Of a DNA stretch of 22,885 bases, positions 16,482 through 22,885 are shown one piece after another. Source of the DNA: Burkholderiales bacterium (GTDB taxonomy: Bacteria > Pseudomonadota > Gammaproteobacteria > Burkholderiales > Casimicrobiaceae); the NCBI GenBank assembly GCA_031257235.1, contig JAIRPA010000090.1:1-22885 (forward strand), given 5' to 3'. How positions within the stretch are numbered: position 1 is the first letter of the stretch; every line of letters begins with the position of its first letter. The notes beneath the pieces were generated by a model. It had not been told where the DNA came from, did no database searches, and saw nothing but the letters and a program-made list of their open reading frames with translations. Position numbers and translations under genes: made by a program.

Positions 16482-16510
16482 ATTTTCCACGATTTTGTCG
16501 ATCGCGTCAA
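16482..16510 (-). promoter_or_regulatory. Candidate promoter of tRNA-Met
   Basis: On the minus strand TTGACG (16510-16505) and GAAAAT (16487-16482) are 17 nt apart. The start would fall near 16475, about 25 nt before the mature tRNA 5' end. The -35 is a 5/6 match, the -10 weaker. Confidence 0.45.
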
Positions 16511-16584
16511 TCCTCCCCCCTTTCTTTTGGGCTTTTGATCTTTTTGCAAAATCCCTCGTTTGCGCGAGGGTGTTGGGGCTCTCA

Positions 16585-16613
16585 TTGCGTCGCCCTCAAA
16601 AGCGCACTATAAT
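16585..16613 (+). promoter_or_regulatory. Promoter of the DAHP synthase leader
   Basis: TTGCGT (16585-16590), a 17-nt spacer and a perfect TATAAT (16608-16613). Transcription would begin near 16620 and give a leader of about 210 nt before the structural gene at 16833, enough for the leader peptide and hairpins seen there. Confidence 0.75.
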
Positions 16614-16632
16614 CCACCGCTGGATTGAATGA

Positions 16633-16734
16633 ATGTGTCCACGTAATTTTATGAATTTATCGGTTTTCTTCTTGTCGTTGGATTGGCGCGTGACTTTTTC
16701 CCGCGCCTATTTCTATTTTTATTCGGCACGCTAA
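16633..16734 (+). CDS. Aromatic-rich leader peptide of the DAHP synthase gene
   Basis: A short reading frame of 33 codons from the ATG at 16633, or 27 codons from the in-frame ATG at 16651, ending at TAA 16732-16734. An in-frame TGA at 16630 closes it upstream. Ten of the 33 residues are aromatic. Codons 16708-16722 read Tyr-Phe-Tyr-Phe-Tyr, and there is FF at 16666-16671 and a Trp at 16684-16686. It lies between a strong promoter and a terminator hairpin in front of a gene whose pathway makes Phe, Tyr and Trp, which is the layout of ribosome-mediated attenuation. Neither start has a strong ribosome site. Function is inferred from position and composition only; I know of no described homologue. 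Confidence 0.65.
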   Translation: MCPRNFMNLSVFFLSLDWRVTFSRAYFYFYSAR

Positions 16735-16774
16735 GAGAATCGTCTGCGATTTTAAAATTTCCATCCAATTTTTC

Positions 16775-16805
16775 AAACCGGGCGAACCAAACGTCCGGTT
16801 TTTTT
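16775..16805 (+). terminator. Attenuator-like terminator before the DAHP synthase gene
   Basis: AAACCGG (16775-16781) pairs with CCGGTTT (16795-16801), then T continues to 16805. The hairpin ends 14 nt before the ribosome site of the structural gene, so unless disrupted it would stop transcription ahead of it. A possible competing helix is TCGTCTG (16740-16746) with CGGGCGA (16779-16785), seven pairs including two G-U. A small hairpin AATCG/CGATT (16738-16742/16747-16751) lies between peptide and terminator. Confidence 0.7.
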
Positions 16806-16832
16806 ATGTCCCAAGTACAGGAGTTTTTATCC

Positions 16833-17849
16833 ATGATTATTGTGATGCAACCTGAAGCCAACGAAGAAATGATCGCCGGCGTTGAAGCAAAGATTCTTTT
16901 GCATGGCTTGAATGTCCACGTGTCGCGCGGTACGGAACGTACTTTGATCGGCGCCATAGGAGACGAGCGCAAACTCGATCCCAAAGTTATCGAAAGTCTG
17001 CCCGGGGTGGAGCGCGCCCTCCACATCGTCAAGCCCTATAAGCTCGTCGCGCGGGAATGGCATCACGCGCAAACGGTCATTCAAGTCGGCAACGCCACCC
17101 TAGGCGACAATGCCGTATGCGTGATTGCGGGACCCTGCTCGGTGGAAACCGATGAACAAATGCTCGCCTCCGCTGCCGCCGTTGCCCGTTCCGGTGCGCG
17201 CATGATGCGTGGCGGCGCGTTCAAACCACGCACAAGCCCTTATACCTTCCAAGGCAAAGGGGTCGAAGGGTTGACGATGCTCAAAAACGCCGCGGCAACC
17301 GTTCATTTACCCGTCGTCACGGAATTGATGGACGTGCGCATGTTAGACACGTTCTTGGAAAAAGGCGTGGATGTCATCCAAATCGGCGCGCGCAATATGC
17401 AAAATTTCGACCTTTTAAAAGAAGTCGGGCGCGTGGACGTGCCGGTCGTCTTGAAGCGCGGACTCTCCGCCACCATCAGTGAATGGCTGATGTCTGCCGA
17501 ATACATCGCCGCAGGCGGCAACCATAAAATCATTTTCTGTGAACGCGGCATTCGTACCTTTGAAACGGCGTATCGCAACGTGTTGGACATCACCGCCATT
17601 CCCGTCCTCAAACGCGAAACCCACCTGCCGGTGATTGTTGACCCCTCACACGCCGGCGGCAAAGCGTGGATGGTGTCCGCGCTCTCATGTGCGGCCGTGG
17701 CGGCAGGCGCAGATGGTCTGTTGATTGAGGTTCATCCTTCGCCGGTGAACGCGTGGTGCGACGCCGATCAAGCCTTGTCGCCCGACGAATTTTCTGTATT
17801 GATGAAGAAACTTTCCGCCGTTTGCACCGCGATCGGAAGAACGTTATAG
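16833..17849 (+). CDS. aroF: 3-deoxy-7-phosphoheptulonate (DAHP) synthase, Thermotoga/Bacillus type
   Basis: A 338-aa cytoplasmic enzyme that joins phosphoenolpyruvate and erythrose 4-phosphate, the first step to chorismate. Residues 1-70 form the ferredoxin-like N-terminal domain that in the Thermotoga enzyme mediates feedback by Tyr and Phe (MIIVMQPEAN start). The barrel follows with metal ligand C102 in AGPCS, RGGAFKPRTSPYTFQG, GARNMQNFDLL, LKRGLSATISEWL and DPSHAGGK. C102 has the same number as in Thermotoga. The ATG at 16833 has AGGAG at 16819-16823; the open frame runs 50 codons further upstream, but that stretch is the attenuator region. A bidirectional terminator follows. Gene names for this subfamily vary (aroA, aroF, aroG). 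Confidence 0.95.
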   Translation: MIIVMQPEANEEMIAGVEAKILLHGLNVHVSRGTERTLIGAIGDERKLDPKVIESLPGVERALHIVKPYKLVAREWHHAQTVIQVGNATLGDNAVCVIAGPCSVETDEQMLASAAAVARSGARMMRGGAFKPRTSPYTFQGKGVEGLTMLKNAAATVHLPVVTELMDVRMLDTFLEKGVDVIQIGARNMQNFDLLKEVGRVDVPVVLKRGLSATISEWLMSAEYIAAGGNHKIIFCERGIRTFETAYRNVLDITAIPVLKRETHLPVIVDPSHAGGKAWMVSALSCAAVAAGADGLLIEVHPSPVNAWCDADQALSPDEFSVLMKKLSAVCTAIGRTL

Positions 17850-17881
17850 GCATTTAGAGGTTGAACCTCTTTAGCGTCCCC

Positions 17882-17918
17882 GCAACAAAAAAGGCGAATC
17901 ACTCGCCTTTTTTGTTGC
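17882..17918. terminator. Bidirectional terminator between the DAHP synthase and cytochrome genes
   Basis: A perfect 16-bp stem (17882-17897/17903-17918) with AAAAAA in the left arm, TTTTTT in the right and loop ATCAC. It serves both converging units. A smaller stem AGAGGTT/AACCTCT followed by TTT lies just upstream at 17856-17870. Confidence 0.85.
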
Positions 17919-17962
17919 CCGCTTAAAACGGGCGGGGTGGAACTTAAAAACAAACAACGAAA

Positions 17963-18271
17963 TTACTTAGTTGCCAAAACCGCAGCAATGATCGCTTTAA
18001 TATCATCGTCAGACGCTGCCACAACCGCGTGCGATTTGCCGTCCGCACCTTTGCCGGTCTTTAACTTGGTGAATAAAAGGTTGGCAGCATCGGCATTCCC
18101 GGCGTATTTTGCCGCGCTGTCTTTAAAGCTGGGACCAACTTTTTTGGCTTGCGCGTCATGGCAGGCAAGGCAGTTTTTGCTCTTTAAAAGAGCACTCGCG
18201 TCTTGCGCCATTGCGCCACCCGCTAAGAAAGCGGCAGAAAGTGCAACCGGTACTAAAATACTAAGTTTCAT
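17963..18271 (-). CDS. Small periplasmic class I cytochrome c lacking an axial methionine
   Basis: A 102-aa protein with a signal peptide cleaved probably after AMA (20-22). One haem site, C34-L-A-C37-H38, is followed by KKVGPSFK, typical of c551/c553-type electron carriers. In these proteins a Met in a GxxPMP stretch is the second iron ligand. Here the mature part has no Met at all, and the equivalent segment reads ADGKSHAVV with H81, the only other His, as the obvious candidate. AGGAG precedes the ATG. It sits 54 nt after the NapC/NirT-type gene on the same strand and may receive electrons from it. The electron acceptor is unknown. Confidence 0.88.
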   Translation of the reverse strand: MKLSILVPVALSAAFLAGGAMAQDASALLKSKNCLACHDAQAKKVGPSFKDSAAKYAGNADAANLLFTKLKTGKGADGKSHAVVAASDDDIKAIIAAVLATK

Positions 18272-18325
18272 AGTTTCTCCTGTTAAAACAACATAACGAA
18301 AAATAACCCCGACACGTATAAAACG

Positions 18326-18826
18326 TTATGGAGCTTTGTGAGCGACGCCTTGATGGCAGTCGATACAAATTTGCCCGCCCTCCAAAGCGGTTTTGTGCAT
18401 ATCCGCCAAGTAATCCTTTTCGGGATTGTTGAGCTCCGCCATGAAATGACACTTGCGGCATTCTTGCGCTTGATTCGCGCGCATTCTTGCCCATTCACTT
18501 TCTGCCATCTCTTTGCGCTTGGCTTCATACTTCTCCGGCGTATCAATCACGCCGGCGAAATGCCCGTAAACCTCTTTAGACGCCTTCATCTTACGCAGTA
18601 TCTTGGGGATAAACGCTTCCGGTATGTGGCAATCGGAACATCCCGCGCGAACCGCGTATTCGTTGGTGTAATGCTTGGAGGCTTTCCACTCTTTTGCCGC
18701 GTCGTTTGCGTGACACGTTGAGCAAAATTCGTTTGAGCCTGTTGCGTGTAACGCATAATTAGTGCCACCTAATCCCGCCACGCCAATCACCACGCCAATG
18801 ACTACCCAAAAAATGACTTTTTTCAT
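18326..18826 (-). CDS. NapC/NirT-family membrane-anchored tetrahaem cytochrome c
   Basis: A 166-aa quinol-oxidising cytochrome. Residues 5-25 are an uncleaved N-terminal membrane helix. Four CXXCH haem sites follow: CSTCH (35-39), CSDCH (63-67), CRKCH (123-127) and CIDCH (154-158). The family takes electrons from menaquinol or ubiquinol and hands them to periplasmic reductases (nitrate, nitrite, TMAO and others). With four haems and this length it could be of NapC, NirT or NrfH type. No reductase is nearby, so the partner is open. The ATG at 18826 has AGAGGA about 12 nt upstream. It probably heads an operon with the cytochrome c at 17963-18271. Confidence 0.9.
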   Translation of the reverse strand: MKKVIFWVVIGVVIGVAGLGGTNYALHATGSNEFCSTCHANDAAKEWKASKHYTNEYAVRAGCSDCHIPEAFIPKILRKMKASKEVYGHFAGVIDTPEKYEAKRKEMAESEWARMRANQAQECRKCHFMAELNNPEKDYLADMHKTALEGGQICIDCHQGVAHKAP

Positions 18827-18924
18827 AATCGATTTAATTCCTCTACGATTAAAAATTGCTTAAAACCAAACATAAATTTTTCGTTTTTTTTGCAGCAAAC
18901 TCCTTTGCGACAAAAATACAACAA

Positions 18925-18985
18925 GAGACCTTCGCAAAACTCCCAATCACGGTCTATCCAAAACGATGAGTTTTGCGAAGGTCTC
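18925..18985. repeat. 18-bp perfect inverted repeat around 25 bp
   Basis: GAGACCTTCGCAAAACTC (18925-18942) is repeated as its exact reverse complement at 18968-18985. The ends GAGACC...GGTCTC and the arm length recall IS5-type terminal repeats, so this could be a minimal non-autonomous element or excision remnant. No target duplication is visible (ACAA left, AATA right). The rest of 18827-19087 shows no gene. Confidence 0.75.
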
Positions 18986-19087
18986 AATAACGAAAAAACT
19001 CGGTTTTTATCCTAACACGCAAGAGCGATTTTGAGATTCGGCAAGCCCCATTAGACCTGTCACCAATCGGCGACAAACCGTCATTCT

Positions 19088-19101
19088 CTGATCTACATCA
19101 A
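19088..19101. promoter_or_regulatory. FNR/CRP-family operator
   Basis: CTGAT-CTAC-ATCAA matches the FNR consensus TTGAT-N4-ATCAA at 9 of 10 positions. On the minus strand a TCTAAT at 19055-19050 would put it about 51 bp before a start, serving the cytochrome operon. Relative to the bioY start it is about 110 bp upstream, too far for standard activation. Anaerobic control of the cytochromes is the more plausible reading. Confidence 0.5.
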
Positions 19102-19191
19102 AAAAGAGAGCGGTCAAACCCGCTTTTAAAAATCCCTTTTGTGAGTATGGCGTAAGAAAAAACCCCTCCCTCCCGCGTCAGTTAAAAACGG

Positions 19192-19197
19192 TATAAT
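19192..19197 (+). promoter_or_regulatory. Probable -10 of bioY
   Basis: A perfect TATAAT, 35 nt before the bioY ATG, with no recognisable -35 17 nt upstream. Transcription would start near 19204, leaving about 29 nt with GGAG at 19223-19226. Confidence 0.5.
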
Positions 19198-19232
19198 GCC
19201 AACCTCGTTTAATGCTCTATTTGGAGTTTCCC

Positions 19233-19823
19233 ATGTCTTCATCTTCAACCGTTTTTTATCCTCCTCTCTTACAAGCCTACTGCCCGACGATTCAAACGGG
19301 CATTTTCAAAAAAGCGCTGATCGTTCTATTGGGTTCTGTCGCGCTTGCCGTTTCCGCCAAACTTGCCTTGCCGGTCGGCGTGATTCCCTTCACGATGCAA
19401 ACTTATGTAGTCATGGTGTTGGGGGCTTTATTAGGGTCGCGTCTGGCAACCGCTTCCGGGCTTTTGTATTTGGCCGAAGGGCTTGCCGGTCTGCCGGTGT
19501 TTGCCTCCGGCGGCGGATGGGCTTATTTGTCCAGCCCCTCTTTCGGATTCTTATTAGGTTTCATCGTGGCGATGTTTTTCATCGGGTGGATGACCGAGCG
19601 CGGTCAGGGGCGCGGGCTTTTGAGTAGCCTTGTCATCATGACCCTCGGTCACGCGATATTGTTCGCGTTCGGCGTGGCTTATCTTTCGGCATCGTTGGGG
19701 CTCTATCAAGCGTATCAGGTCGGGTTCGCGCCGTTTATTCTTGCTTCTATCATCAAAACCGTGATGGCTGCGCTCACGGTCGCGGCACTCTGGCGCATTC
19801 ACGCCGCTCGTCGTGCGCGTTAA
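19233..19823 (+). CDS. bioY: Biotin transporter BioY (S component)
   Basis: A 196-aa inner-membrane protein with about six hydrophobic helices, the substrate-binding component of energy-coupling-factor biotin uptake. Typical features are LGSVALAVSAKLALPVG, the IPFTMQTYVVMVLGALLGSR stretch and GLPVFASGGG. No ecfA or ecfT genes are adjacent, so it is a solitary BioY as in many proteobacteria. It may work alone or with shared ECF modules encoded elsewhere. The ATG at 19233 follows GGAG by 6 nt; an in-frame ATG seven codons upstream would overlap that site. It ends at a terminator shared with the convergent regulator. Confidence 0.92.
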   Translation: MSSSSTVFYPPLLQAYCPTIQTGIFKKALIVLLGSVALAVSAKLALPVGVIPFTMQTYVVMVLGALLGSRLATASGLLYLAEGLAGLPVFASGGGWAYLSSPSFGFLLGFIVAMFFIGWMTERGQGRGLLSSLVIMTLGHAILFAFGVAYLSASLGLYQAYQVGFAPFILASIIKTVMAALTVAALWRIHAARRAR

Positions 19824-19853
19824 ACATTTCGTTCCCAAATAACCCTGTACTCA

Positions 19854-19893
19854 AAAACCGCCAAAAAGTAAAAATTTGCTTTTTGGCGGTTTT
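19854..19893. terminator. Bidirectional terminator between bioY and the sigma-54 activator
   Basis: A 15-bp perfect stem AAAACCGCCAAAAAG (19854-19868) / CTTTTTGGCGGTTTT (19879-19893), loop 10 nt, A run before and T run after. It ends 1 nt from the stop codon of the minus-strand regulator. The CCAAAAAG core resembles the AAAAGT repeat hairpins elsewhere in the window. Confidence 0.85.
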
Positions 19894-19894
19894 C

Positions 19895-21019
19895 TCATTT
19901 CTTTGCGGTAATCATGCCCTGACGAATCAGCCGCGCGCGCAAGATGTTGCGGCTGATGCCCAAAAGCGAGGCTGTGCGCACTTGGTTTTTGTGGCAATGC
20001 TCAAAAGCAGAAGCAATCACCAACGCCTCAATGCGGTCAAAAAGTTCCGGCGCATCTTCTTCATAGAGCGCGGCAAGCGCGTTTTTCAACTGCAAAAACC
20101 CCGCATGAAGCGGGTCGCGGGACGCGTGGCTTTCATGATTTTCAGGTGACTGCGGCGACACGGAAAAATTCAAAATTTCCGGCGTGATGACTTTATCGCG
20201 CGCCATCAACAACGCGTAATGAATAACGTTTTCCAATTCCCGAATGTTGCCTCGCCAAGCGTGCGCTAGCAATTTTGCTTCTGAGGCGGATGAAAGCGTA
20301 AAACTCCCTTCCCCCGACTGCCGCGCAAACTGCGAAATAAAATGACGGGCAAGCGGCAAAATATCTCCGGGACGCTTGGCAAGCGGCAACAATGATAATT
20401 GCACGACCTGCAAACGATAAAAAAGGTCTTCCCGAAAACGCCCCAAACGCACGGCTTCCTCAAGCCGCACGTTGGTGGCCGCGATGATACGCACGTCAAT
20501 CGGCGTGGGACGGCGTGACCCTAAACGAGCCACCTCCCGCTCTTGCAATACCCTTAAGAGTTTGACCTGAGTGTGCAACGGTAAGTCGCCGATTTCATCC
20601 AAAAAAATCGTCCCTCCGTGGGCGGCTTCAAACCACCCTGCGCGCGCGCCAAACGCGCCGGTGAACGCTCCTTTTTCGTGACCGAACAACTCACTCTCGA
20701 TCAAGGCGTCCGAGAACGCGCCGCAGTTGACGGCCACAAACGCCTTGCCGCGACGTGCAGACAGCGCGTGAACATGACGCGCAATCAATTCTTTGCCCGT
20801 CCCGGTGTCGCCGATGATGAGCACGTTTGCCTCGCTGGGCGCGATCCGCTCGATCTGTTTTAAAAGCAATGCCGAGCTTGGGTCTTCAAACACCAAAGCG
20901 CGCGCGCGAAAAAAAGGCGCGTCAACAGAATCGGGCATGGTGATGAGACTCACCCGATCTTTAATCAATGCTTTGAGGCGATCGTGGCGCGTGTCGGAGT
21001 GAAGGGATAGGGCGTCCAT
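19895..21019 (-). CDS. Sigma-54-dependent transcriptional activator, short N-terminus (SfnR-like)
   Basis: A 374-aa enhancer-binding protein that would remodel sigma-54 RNA polymerase by ATP hydrolysis. Walker A is GDTGTGKE (70-77), the sigma-54 contact loop GAFTGA (117-122), Walker B TIFLDE (137-142), and FREDLFYRL follows (195-203). WRGNIRELENVI marks the end of the AAA+ domain. The C-terminal Fis-type helix-turn-helix is RTASLLGISRNILRARL. Only about 45 residues precede the AAA+ core, with no receiver, PAS or GAF domain, so activity is not controlled by an attached sensor. The core and HTH resemble SfnR, the dimethyl sulfone regulator, more than NtrC; this is by eye. No sigma-54 promoter was found nearby, so its target is unknown. 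The start lacks a clear ribosome site. Confidence 0.9.
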   Translation of the reverse strand: MDALSLHSDTRHDRLKALIKDRVSLITMPDSVDAPFFRARALVFEDPSSALLLKQIERIAPSEANVLIIGDTGTGKELIARHVHALSARRGKAFVAVNCGAFSDALIESELFGHEKGAFTGAFGARAGWFEAAHGGTIFLDEIGDLPLHTQVKLLRVLQEREVARLGSRRPTPIDVRIIAATNVRLEEAVRLGRFREDLFYRLQVVQLSLLPLAKRPGDILPLARHFISQFARQSGEGSFTLSSASEAKLLAHAWRGNIRELENVIHYALLMARDKVITPEILNFSVSPQSPENHESHASRDPLHAGFLQLKNALAALYEEDAPELFDRIEALVIASAFEHCHKNQVRTASLLGISRNILRARLIRQGMITAKK

Positions 21020-21353
21020 AAGTAAAAATCACGACCCAAAAGAAATCGACCGGGTGACCGTGACCCTTTTAAAAAAAGTTTTTGGCATAAAACCTTCGTG
21101 TGTTTAGAGGGAAATGCGTTAAAACCCAAGTGACAGACAAGAGGCTTGGGCGTCTTTGAGGCATTGTCGTCCTGAATGCATATAAAGTCAATATGTAAAG
21201 TATGTTTTTTTATGGGGCGGGAAAAGAAGGGCGGTTCGCGGAGCGTGCGGCAATGTTTCCTGTTGGTCGGTCACCTGCCTTTTTGCCGCTTGCTGACCTC
21301 TGATTCCCCGTCCCCACACAAAAGTCGGTAATATAGCGCGAGGAGTTTATTGC
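21020..21353. other. Intergenic region between the sigma-54 activator and pncB
   Basis: Divergent promoter region of 334 bp without a gene. It contains the inverted repeat CCCAAG/CTTGGG (21125-21130/21145-21150) and an AT-rich block near 21178-21216. TTGAGG with TATAAA 19 nt later (about 21155-21185) is a weak plus-strand promoter candidate. CTCTGATTCCCC near 21297 recalls the intergenic repeat modules. GAGGAG before 21354 is the pncB ribosome site. Confidence 0.5.
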
Positions 21354-22529
21354 ATGATTATTCGCTCGTTACTCGATACCGATCTCTACAAATTCACGAT
21401 GATGCAGGTGGTGTTGCATCAGTTTCCGCAAGCCGAAGTGGCGTACCGTTTTAAGTGCCGCAACAAAGAGGTTGATTTGTCTCCGATAGCCGACCGCGTG
21501 CGTGAAGAAATCGCCTCTTTGACTTCGCTTAGATTTCAGCCGGACGAGCTTGATTACCTGCGTGGTTTTCGCTTCATCAAAAGCGATTTTGTTGATCTTT
21601 TGGAGCTTTATCGGTTTAACGAACGCTTCGTTAAAATCGAATCCGGCGGGCAGATCGAAAACGGGCTTTCCATCACCATTGAGGGACCTTGGCTTCACAC
21701 CATTTTGTTTGAAATTCCGATTTTGGAAATTGTTTCCGAAGCCTATTATCAGCATACTTATCCGGGGTTTTCCTTGGATGAGGGACGCAAAAGGCTCGCC
21801 GATAAAATTGCCTTGTTTCGGGAAGTCAACGACCCTGAATTTAAAATCGCCGACTACGGTTCGCGGCGGCGGTTTTCCTTTGCATGGCAGGAAGAAGTCA
21901 TCCGCAGTCTTAAAGATCATCTGCCGGAATCGTTTGTCGGCACCAGCAATGTTTTTTTCGCGCGCGCGTTGGGGCTCACGCCGTTGGGGACGATGGCGCA
22001 CGAATATCTGCAAGCGTGTCAGGTGGTCGGACCCCACCTGCGCGATTCGCAAACTTTTGCCTTTAACACGTGGGCGCGGGAATACCGTGGAGACTTAGGT
22101 ATTGCTTTATCCGACGTTTACGGAATCGCGCCCTTTTTGCGCGACTTTGATTTATTTTTCTGCAAACTTTTTGACGGCGTTCGACATGATTCCGGCGACC
22201 CTTTTGTGTGGGGCGACAAAATGATTGCGCATTACGAAGCCTTGCGTGTTGACCCGAAAACCAAAACCATCATTTTTTCGGACGGCTTGACCCCCGATCT
22301 TGCCATAAGACTATTCCACTATTTCAAGGGTAGAATCAAAATGTCGTTTGGAATAGGCACCAATTTTACAAACGACCTCAATCTGCCGGCGTTGCAAAAC
22401 GTCATTAAGATGATTCGTTGCAACGGGCAGTCCGTCGCAAAATTAAGCGATTCCCCCGAAAAAACGATGGACGATGACCCGATGTACACGAAGTATCTGC
22501 GCGAAGTTTTTCAAATGCCGGAAGGATAG
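21354..22529 (+). CDS. pncB: Nicotinate phosphoribosyltransferase
   Basis: A 391-aa cytoplasmic enzyme of NAD salvage (Preiss-Handler pathway): nicotinate plus PRPP, with ATP, gives nicotinate mononucleotide. The start MIIRSLLDTDLYKFTMMQVV is the PncB signature. H216 in GTMAHEYLQA corresponds to the histidine phosphorylated in the Salmonella enzyme (H219). VRHDSGDPFVWGDK and FSDGLT lie in the phosphoribosyl-binding half, and SFGIGTNFTND near the C-terminus. The length is close to E. coli (400 aa). GAGGAG lies about 8 nt before the ATG. No other NAD gene is adjacent. Confidence 0.96.
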   Translation: MIIRSLLDTDLYKFTMMQVVLHQFPQAEVAYRFKCRNKEVDLSPIADRVREEIASLTSLRFQPDELDYLRGFRFIKSDFVDLLELYRFNERFVKIESGGQIENGLSITIEGPWLHTILFEIPILEIVSEAYYQHTYPGFSLDEGRKRLADKIALFREVNDPEFKIADYGSRRRFSFAWQEEVIRSLKDHLPESFVGTSNVFFARALGLTPLGTMAHEYLQACQVVGPHLRDSQTFAFNTWAREYRGDLGIALSDVYGIAPFLRDFDLFFCKLFDGVRHDSGDPFVWGDKMIAHYEALRVDPKTKTIIFSDGLTPDLAIRLFHYFKGRIKMSFGIGTNFTNDLNLPALQNVIKMIRCNGQSVAKLSDSPEKTMDDDPMYTKYLREVFQMPEG

Positions 22530-22579
22530 CCTCCATTCAACCCAAACAAACCCGGAACATTCTTTGACGAACACCAGAC

Positions 22580-22885
22580 ATGACGATACCCGACCCCAAA
22601 TCCTTTTCTGACTTAAACGCAGATACGGTCACGCAAGCGCAAGCGGCGACTGCCACCAAACTTGAACCGACCGCGAACAGGCGGTTGCGTCGCAACGACA
22701 TTCTCAAACTGATGATTGCGGACAAGTTAATCTCCTACGAGACTGCGCAAAAATTTGTCAAGGTGCGCGCGAACGCGCACGGGGAACCGCTTGACCGCAT
22801 CGCCTTGCAACAGTGGCGCTCTTTAAAGCCCCCCTATCCCGAACTCACGGTGGAGTTTTTGGTCGAGTGGCTTGCGGGAAAGTTA
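22580..22885 (+). CDS. N-terminus of a GspE/PulE/PilB-like secretion ATPase (cut by window end)
   Basis: An open frame of 102 codons from the ATG at 22580 to the window edge, 50 nt after pncB. After a polar start of about 35 residues comes RRNDILKLMIADKLISYETAQ, then ALQQWRSLKPPYPELTVEFL and EWLAGKL. This pattern (short helical domain, then RSLKPP..LT.E.L.EWLA) is that of the N-terminal domain of betaproteobacterial type II secretion or type IV pilus ATPases. The Walker motifs would lie outside the window, so the call is provisional. No strong ribosome site is visible; an upstream start is excluded by lack of a longer frame with recognisable sequence. Confidence 0.55.
   Translation, partial: MTIPDPKSFSDLNADTVTQAQAATATKLEPTANRRLRRNDILKLMIADKLISYETAQKFVKVRANAHGEPLDRIALQQWRSLKPPYPELTVEFLVEWLAGKL

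Noticed and set aside
16683..16832. N-terminal extension of DAHP synthase by 50 codons
   Set aside because: The family starts at MIIVM; the ATG at 16833 has a strong ribosome site and the upstream region is better explained as leader and terminator.
19181..19214. BirA-like operator around the bioY -10 (TTAAAAACG...CGTTTAAT)
   Set aside because: The half-sites are imperfect and do not match the TTGTAAACC consensus; too weak to call.
21080..21100. TTGGCATAAAACCTTCG as a sigma-54 promoter for the activator or pncB
   Set aside because: The GG to GC spacing does not match the -24/-12 consensus (no GC ten bases after GG).

Overview
The window reads as a chromosomal segment of a betaproteobacterium able to live anaerobically, probably a Burkholderiales member resembling Sutterellaceae. 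This placement rests on protein flavour and gene content and has not been tested by search. The content is a 2-oxoacid:ferredoxin oxidoreductase with its own NAD(P)H:ferredoxin oxidoreductase, oxygen-independent coproporphyrinogen oxidase, NapC/NirT-type cytochromes, an rluC/rne divergent pair and a betaproteobacterial-type GspE/PilB-like N-terminus at the right edge. No insertion sequence, phage gene or CRISPR array is visible.

Layout. 1-411: a cluster of palindromic intergenic repeats, including a long hairpin whose loop carries three 52-bp tandem units. 412-8228 (minus): a two-gene operon, a 1666-aa 2-oxoacid:ferredoxin oxidoreductase followed with an ATGA overlap by a 939-aa fused NfnB/NfnA-like flavoprotein. 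8229-8757: promoter and a second repeat cluster. 8758-10146 (minus): hemN. 10147-10540: a third repeat cluster and the ilvE promoter. 10541-11470 (plus): ilvE, whose 3' end overlaps the convergent rluC (11463-12506, minus). 12522-13133: a long leader before rne (13134-16208, plus). 16374-16450 (minus): tRNA-Met(CAU). 16585-17849 (plus): a DAHP synthase gene preceded by promoter, aromatic-rich leader peptide and terminator hairpin. 17963-18826 (minus): a small cytochrome c and a tetrahaem NapC/NirT-type cytochrome. 19233-19823 (plus): bioY. 19895-21019 (minus): an orphan sigma-54-dependent activator. 21354-22529 (plus): pncB. 22580 to the edge (plus): start of a secretion/pilus ATPase.

Functionally, the first operon should convert pyruvate or another 2-oxoacid to its acyl-CoA and pass the electrons through ferredoxin centres to NAD(P). 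hemN and the cytochromes fit haem-dependent anaerobic respiration. The remaining genes are housekeeping genes for branched-chain and aromatic amino acids, biotin uptake, NAD salvage, rRNA modification and RNA decay.

The least expected signals are: (1) the apparent attenuator of the DAHP synthase gene, with a Tyr-Phe-Tyr-Phe-Tyr run in an unannotated leader peptide; (2) a family of bulged CAAAAAA...TTTTTTG and AAAAGT...ACTTTT palindromes arranged as inverted and shuffled copies around the first operon and hemN; and (3) a class I cytochrome c with no methionine in its mature part.
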